Shown piece by piece: positions 53,470-62,400 of a DNA stretch of 64,000 nt. A program made the position numbers and the translations under genes. Under the pieces are notes generated by a model. The model was not told the DNA's origin, searched no databases, and saw only the letters and a program-made list of their open reading frames with translations. How positions within the stretch are numbered: position 1 is the first letter of the stretch; every line of letters begins with the position of its first letter. The stretch is from a virus, in the IMG/VR virus record IMGVR_UViG_3300044953_000102, positions 50,944 to 114,943 of that record. One strand, 5' to 3'.

Positions 53470-56400
53470 ATGGCATGTAGTTTAAATAGAGATCAAGTAT
53501 TAGATCTTTATGAAGTAATTTATGGTGAAATCATTGATAGAATTAAAGATTCTAATTTACCAGCTATTGATATTAATCAATTAATAAAAGAAACATATAG
53601 TGTTGTAAAAGAAGGTTCTGGTGATCAAGTAAAAGCTTTATTATATGCTCAGGCAATTCCAGATGTATTTCAATTAGTTACACAGGATGAAGAAGTAAAT
53701 GATTATCTAGTAGATAATAATTTTGACTTTACTGGTCTTGCAAAAATGAGAAAAAGATTTGCAGATCTTGCTGAAGTAGGAAAAGATGTTGCTCAAGAAA
53801 AAATGAGTAAGGATGAAATAGATTCAAAGATTAAAGAAACTAATAAATCTAAAAAAGATTTTTCTCTTAAAGTGGATGTTGATCCAAAGATTCTTTGGTC
53901 TTTTAATGAAGAGAATGGTGCAAAGGTCAGTAGTGTGTGGACTACTACTATTCAAATGGCTGTTGCACAAAATCCAGAAACAGTTTCTGATGAAGACAGA
54001 AATAAAATGGATCCTGAGAAAAAGTTATTTTCTGATGTTGTTAAATCAATTGCAAGAATTGCTAAGGAAAGATCAGGAAATGAACCAATTATTTATCAGG
54101 GAAGAGTGTTAACTCTAACAGCATTACTAACTAGAAACATAGATCGTGATTTATTAACTACAAGTGATAAAACACATATGGAGAAAAACCCTGATGACAA
54201 GGGTATATCTGCAGTTATAACAGATGAAGATGGTAATTTCTTATATTTTACCGAAGAAGGTAATATAACAGATAATCCTGAAGAGGGTCGCATTGTATAT
54301 CAGTATTTAAGAAGAGTAACTAATCAGAATGGTGAGCTCTATATTGGTAATCCTCAAAATAAACAAGGTAGAAAATATACACTCATTGATCCAGAAGTTC
54401 TTGCTAAAAGACATGCTGAAAAAATTGAAGAAAATGGTGGTAAGGTTTCCAAAGAGTTACTTAACTCACTAATAAAACAATATACTGAAAATCAATTAAG
54501 ACAAGTTAATCAGCTTTATGAGCTCAGAAAATTAATTGAAAATGGTAATGTTGAACAAATTATACTTCCAATTACGAGAGCTACATTTGGTGTTGCACCT
54601 ACGGCAACCAAAAGAGTTACTATTGTAGAGGCAGGTATAACTGAAGCAGATGTTAAAAGAGCTGTACCAATCACTAGTGGAAAGTATAGGGGTTATCAAT
54701 ATCTAATAGTTCAAAAAAATAAACCTGGTGAAATTGTTGCAGAACAAGAACTTTTAATAAGTTATTCATCTATAACACCAGAAATTGCAGAAAAAATTGC
54801 AACCGTTCTTACTACAAAAGCTTTATTAAAAGGTAGAGAATTAACTCCTGATGAAAGAAAAGCATATTTTGAACTCTTTATTAATAATACAAAAAAAAAT
54901 GATTCAAATACAAATCGTGATAGAATACAAGTTTTTACAAGAGTAATAAATGGTGAAAAAACTTTTGTTGTAGAAATTGCCGGAAAAAAAATTCCAGAGA
55001 CAGTTCTTTATACAGAAGAAGGTAAACAAATGATAGTAGATCATTTACTTGGTGTAAGTAATACAGCAAGACCTAAATATGTTGCAACAGGTAAAGAAAT
55101 AGGTTCTAATGAATATTGGCCTGCAAATGTTTCTTTCAACTTTACTGGAATGAAAAAACCATTTCCTGATTATGAAATTGAGGGTAATACAATAAAAGAA
55201 ACTTTAAAAAATTACTTTGATACAATCAAATCATTTGTCAGAGTAGTATATACAGATCAAACGTTAGCAGAAGAGGAAGGATTAAATGCATATATTAATT
55301 ATGTAATCCCTGAAGGTACTATTGATAATGAAGGAACTATTCCATTGTATAGACCTAAAACACAAACACAACCTCAAACAAAAACTAAAACTGATAAAGA
55401 AGTAACAAAACCTACTACAAAATCACAGTCACGGAATAAACCGGCTAATACATCTACACCACAAAAGGAATCAACATATACCATTTCTATGAAAAACCAG
55501 ATAAAAGATGCTGGTGGTAAAGTTGAGAATTACAAACCAAGAATGAAAGTAGATGAGTTAGCTAAAGCTGTTGGTCTTACAGAGAAACAAATCATTCAGT
55601 TTAGAGCAAATGCATTAGATGCAAGTCCAGATATAAAATCTACTGTACCAGCTAAACCTTTAACAGAAGCAGAAGTTAAAGAAACTAATGTTGAAAATAA
55701 TCCAGCAACTAGAGTAAATTTATTTGCTGATATTCTTGAAGGTTCTTCTAACAGTGCTTTATATAAAAAAGCAGAAAAGAATGGTCTTAATAGAGACAAA
55801 CTAAGAGGAAAATTTCTTGATAAAGTATTCACATCCAAAGCAGATAGAGAAGCTGCTGAAAGATGGTGGAAAAATTCTCCATTAAGTAAATTCATCTCTC
55901 TTGAGAGAATTACTGAAGTAGTAAACTCTGATGCATTTGCAACCTGGGCAGGATATGGTATTACACTTTATGAAGCTGATGGCGGTACATCAGTAGATCT
56001 TTACCACGAAGCATGGCATGGATTCTCACAGTTGTTCCTAAGTAAGAACACTAAGATAGACATGTATGAAAAACTATTAAAACTTCCAAAATATGCAAAT
56101 AGAAAATATGCTACAAAAGAAGATGCATACTTTGATATAGAAGAAGACTTGGCTGAAGAGTTTAGAGATTATGCAAAGTCTAAAGGTAAAAAAACAACTA
56201 AAGGATTCTTAAGTAAGATTTTTGATGCAATTTATCAGTTCATCAAGAATATGTTTGGTAGAACTAACAAGAAACAGGTTGCTACAAATCTTCAAGATAT
56301 CGATACTGTTAAAGAAATGTTTGACAAGTTGTATAGAGCTTCAGAAAATCCAGAGATTCTATCTAATCTAAAACCTTCTATGGATAATGTAATGTTTGGG

Positions 56401-59400
56401 AAACTAAACAGAGCAAAAACCATCAATGATAATTTTACATTAGAAGAGTCTAAAAAGATTTCTAATGCTATGGATAGTATGATGGCTGTTATATTCCAAA
56501 ACTATAACAGAGACTTTAATACTTCTGCCGCAGCAATAAAACTTTTAAAGAATCCTGAGTATAAAAAAGATCTTTATAAAGATATCTATGATAGATTTGA
56601 AAGACTTAGAATATCTTATATAGATCAGCTTGAACTTAATGATGAGTTACTGTTAGATCCTAAGTTTGTTAAAGAGTACGATCTTTTAGTTAAAATTACT
56701 GATAACTATGGTAATCTTACCGGAACACTTGACGGTAAAGAAAAAAATAATGTTATTGCTTATCACTTAGAGAAATCTAAATTTAAAATTCTTAGAGAGC
56801 AATATATTGAAATAGAAGATCCAAGTAATATTGAAAAGAGTTCAATATTTATAAAGAATGATGGCAATACAATTTCAGCAAAAGAATTAGCAAGTATAGA
56901 AACTATGATGTTACTTGCTAGTGTCTTTAAAGTAACAAGAATTAATGGTGAAGTTGTACAAAGTAGAGAAGGTTTATTTGGTCTTCCTGAACTTCAAGAT
57001 GTAGATATCACATGGAATAGACTTGCTAAAATACTACAAGGTTCATATGATGAAATGGATATGTACATTAGAATTTATGAAAATTCTGAAAACTATCCTG
57101 AGCTTAAGCAATTACTAAATCTTTTACCAGATCCATTTAAAATTAAAATGGGTTCTGAATATGAATCTAGTCTTGAATTTGATTCAGAAACAAATTTCTG
57201 GCAGGACTTTAAGAAACCAAGAATTCCTTATATACAGCTTAATCTAAACAAAGAGTATAAAAAATCTGAAGGAGCACCTACTATTAAGGAATATGAAGCC
57301 AGAATAGCAAAAGCTAATTTTGATGTATACCAAGTAATTCAGGATTGGAAATCTAATTTTGCAACAGCAGATTCTACAATCAATCCATATATTATAAAAG
57401 ATAAGTATGATAGAAACTTGTTAAACACAGCTAAAATAGTTGCAGACTTTGGGACTGATGGACGTTTCAATTATAAAAAAGCAAATGAGTTTCTTCAAGC
57501 ACTTGGTATTGTATTAGATCAATCAAGTACTGCTATTCAATCCATACTAAATAATACTACCAAACCTTTTAGTGCAACATTTGGTGTTGATAGAATGTAT
57601 GAGGTAATTAAAAAAGTAAATAAAAGTATTTCCCCAGATGCATTTCTATTCAAAAGAGATCCATTGACGTTTTTACTAAATGGTCTTCCTAGTTCATTAA
57701 GGGATAATGAAAAACAAAGTGAAGAAGTAAGAGGTAGACTTAGAGCTATTGCTGAAATACAAAATAAATTTTCAGACAGTTATTCTAACTTTAGTGTTCA
57801 GACTCCTGAAGGTAATAGAGTTTGGGAACACATGGTAGATAATACTATTACAAGAATTGTAACGGCAATAAACTTTGCTAAAAACTGGCAAGAGTTAACT
57901 ACAGATGCCGCAGATCCTGCTGGTAGATTTAAACAAATGAGATGGTTGAATGAAGCCAATAATACTTTCTCTCCATTCTCTAAAATATTAAGATCTATTT
58001 TTGATCTTGATCCAATGTCATCTACATATGGTGAGAAAATAACAGATACTAAACTTACTCTAAGTAATGTGGCTGGAACACAAATGGTAAGTTATAAAAA
58101 TGAAGGTGGGACATCTACTGCAGCTATGGATGCTACAAGTAAGTATCTACAAGAGTTTCATACAATGCTGTTGAATGGTGTAGAAGAGTTTATGAGACAT
58201 GCTTCTAAAAACACTGCAATGGGTCTTTCTGTAGATGGGGATATAATAACTTATAATGGTAAAAAGGCTGGTAGATTATATGTAGATATAGAATCCTTTT
58301 TAGAGTATGCTGACGGAGAAATTAAAGGATATGATATAGTTGAAGGTTATATTGCCGCAGAAGCAAATAGAATAGTTAGATTCCAACAAGACATAGATAA
58401 ATATAAAAACTATGCAGGATATAACAGAAAAGTAAAAAGAAAAGACAATCAGAAAACTCCAGTAATGGCTGGACAAGCATTTACAGCATTTGATGATGTT
58501 TTATCTCAGGGAGTTCAAGCTGAAATATATTCTATTCTAGATAAAGTTTCTAAAAATCCATTAGCTGATTTTAATTTTATTTCTGAACTTGATAATAATC
58601 CAGAACTACGAAACAAAATAAGAAAAGATGTAGCTGAATATTTTAATCAAGATACAGATGAAAATTTAAAAAGATTACAAAAAGCTAAATATATAGATAA
58701 GGGATTATTTAATAGAGTAAAAATAACTAATGATCAACTTACAGATGATGAGGTAGAACGTGCTTTAGTAAAAGCATACACTTATAACTCATTTATCCAT
58801 AAAATGGAAACTGTAATCTTAGCATATGGTGATTTAGCACAATACAATCATGCTAAAGAAGAGTTTCATAAAAGAAATGCTGGTTTAGGTTCTGGTGGTA
58901 GAGGGTTCCGTGCAGATGCAAGAGCACAAGTATATCTTAGTTCTTTAAAGAATTACTATGCTGAAAGAAGAGGTTATAATGTAAGAAACTATGATGGAAC
59001 TTTAGTTACAGCTATAATGAAAGAAATGACTTTCAATTCTGTAATGTACAAAGAATACAGAGATGCAATTGAAGAGGCTGTATTTGAAAGAACTAAAGAC
59101 AAGAAAAAAGCAAAAGAAATTGCAGATATCTCAGCATCAGAATACTTCAATGAAGATAAACCACAGATGAAAATTGCTGATGGTCAAGGTCTAATTTCAT
59201 TTGAATGGTATAGAATACTTAAAAATGCTGAAGGAAATTGGAGTGCTGAACAAGAGTTACTGTATAGAAAAGTTTCATTAGGAGAAAATATTACTGCAGA
59301 AGATGTGGTAGAGTTCTTTCCACCATATAAATTGCAGTACTTTGGTAATATAGAAGCAACTGGTCTTCCTATAAATTCATTTCATAAATTTTCACTTGCA

Positions 59401-62400
59401 CCAATAATTCCAGGAGTATGGAAAGAAGGTACACCAATATTTGATTTACATGAAAAAATGATGGAAGATCAAGTAGATTATGTTTTATTTGAGTCTGGAT
59501 CTAAAGTGTCACATCTTGGTTCTGGAGATCAAATACTTAATCCTAATGGCACATTTAATAAAGATGTTAAGTTTACTAAAAATATAATTTTTGCTGATTT
59601 CTTAAAGAATCAAACTGAAATAAACTCAAGCTATAAAGATAAATCAATCTTTTCTACACAGATGAGAAAAATGATTTTAGAAGGTCTTTATGAAAGAGGT
59701 AAAATTAAGTCTACTAAATATAATGATATTACTAATGATAGAGTAAAAAAATATATACGTAATGTAGAAGAATACACAAATCTATTAAAACTAGAACTTC
59801 TAGAAGAAATGGGTTATGAAGAAACTTCTCCAGGAGTTTATAAAACAAAAGACAATTCTAGTACAGGTAAGCTTTTAAATATGATTAGACAAAATCTTGA
59901 AAGAGAAGATCTTTTAAGTGATGATCTTATTGAGTTTATTGATGTATATGATGAGTCTGGAGAACTTGAACATGATTTGTCTTTCCATCCAGAAGCTGCT
60001 AAAATAGAGAAGTTATTACTCTCTATGATTAATAAGAGAATTATCAAACAAAAAGTTTCTGGGGAACCACTAGTACAAGTATCTGTAGGTCTTACTGCTG
60101 GTCAATTTACTAAACCTGATTTAAGAAAAGCAACAAAAGATGAAATAAAAAAGTGGGCATCAGCTACATATCTACTTCCTGGTTATCATAGAAAATCTAA
60201 TGGTTATACTGCAGCATCCAAAGTAATGATTGCAATGCGTGGTACATATTATAATCTTTTCAATTTAGAATACCAAGATGGAGAAACTGTTGGTGTATAC
60301 TTTGAAGATGGTAAACTGGATATGGATGCTTCATTAGCAAGATTAAATGAAAAGATTAAAGATGATGCTTGGTTAGATGCAGACAATGAAGCTAACAGAA
60401 AAGCAATAACTCTTGTTGGTGTAAGAATTCCAGTACAAGGTCTTGCACAAATGGAGTTTGCTGAAGTGTTTGAATTTTTACCACCTCAAGCAGGAAATAT
60501 TATCATTGTTCCAGCAGATATTGTTGCTAAGTCTGGGGCTGACTTTGATATTGATAAAATGACTACATATATTACTACACTTGATGAACAAGGTAAAGTA
60601 ATAAAAAGAGAATATAAAGACAATGATGAAATTAAAAAGCTTAGAGGAACTGATCAATTTTTGCAAGCTATTACTTTACAAAAAATAGCATTAGAAAATG
60701 AGATGATTCAGGATATGAAAAATATTTTGGAGCTTCCAGAAAATTATGCTTCTTTGATTATGCCAAACGGTACTTTTATTCTTAAAGAAATTGCAGATAA
60801 ACTAGCATCAAAGGTCATGGAATATAATCCTAAGAAGAATAAAATGACTGAAGATACTGGAGAAATTAGTCCTACGAGAGTACTTGAAGCATTATATAAT
60901 GTATACAAACATGAATCAAATATTGTAGGTAAGAAAACTTTAGGTCTGGGGGCAATTGAAAATACATTCAATGTGATCATGAATACATTGGGTGCCTACA
61001 TGCCTGATGAATATATTATCAGCAAAGAGGTAAGAAAAAGTAATATGCGGTTGAGACATAACAAAATGGATAAAAATGGCAAAGAAGTTATTTCTATGTC
61101 AGACCTCTATGATGTTGATGGAACAAATAAAATCTCAGATGTTATATCACAAATGATGAACGGATGGGTAGACGTTGAAAAGGATGCATGGATCTTCTTT
61201 ATTCAGGGTAACTATGAGGTTGCTCCAACATTACTCTATCTTGTTAAAGCTGGTGTGCCAGTAAAAGAAGCAATTTATTTTGTGTCAAATCCATTAGTTA
61301 GAGAATATGTAGATGAACAACGTCTTGCTAAATCTACATTTGCTGATGTGCTTGGTAAAAAACCTAAAAGTCCAGGACTTGCAAAATATCAAGCTGCATC
61401 AAATATTATTAAAAAATACTTTGATAAAGATCAATTGAAAGGAACATCTAAAAATGATGAAAGATATTTAGCAGGTCAAGACTTATTAAATGAGTTTTTT
61501 AAAGGTAAAAAGCAAAAGCATTTTACGGAAAATGAAATGTTAGATCTAATTGAAACAGATAATAGAAATAGTGATATAGCAAAAGCAATGTTCTTACATT
61601 ATCTAGAATTAGAACAACAGATTGCTGGCTATACTGCATTGAAGATGTCATCTAATCCAGATACAAGTACTAAGTCTACTCTGTCTGATGTAGAACAAAC
61701 AGAAGCAAATATTGAAGATTTATTCTTTGATAAAAGAGTTCCAACAGAAATAGTTGAAGCTATGATTGATGACTCAATTTTAAAGTCATTTTTTAATGGT
61801 CCTTTAGCTCTGGCTGTAAGTAGACCTTTATTTAAATTAAGATATCATAAGACAATTAGTGATTACTTAATTGGCAAGAAAGATAAAATACGAGAAGATT
61901 TAGAAATTACATTCCCTGGTAAAAACATTGAAATGTTTAGTAATGTATTTAGAAATGACTTGGTAAGTTTTATATTTCAAAATGCCATTAGAAAATATAA
62001 AAAAGAAGATGGTTTTATATCTTTAAACATGGATACCACTATTCCAACATCTATGGCAAAAGAACTTAAGAGAGGTGCATTTGTTAAGAATGGTACTTTA
62101 TATCTTGATATGAAGCAGCTTCAAAAAGAGTTTAAAGAAAAAGCTTGGATTAAAAATTCTGAAGCAGAAAATAGTTATGAAAATAGAGGTTTATATCCTT
62201 TACATCCATCAACATTCATGAATAACTTTGAAGTTAACTTCAATGAGTATTTAAATTTTGTATCTCAAAGAGAATATTTAAGGTCTATTACTCCAATGAC
62301 TCAAGAGTATGTTGATTCATTCTATTTCAAAGAAGAACTTAAAAATACAAAAGAACTATTTGAAGATTTGTCTAATGAAAAAGCCGTAAGATATACTTAT

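Noticed and set aside
53876-54112. Short + strand frame inside the polymerase gene
   Set aside because: It is out of frame within the giant open frame, which continues without a stop.
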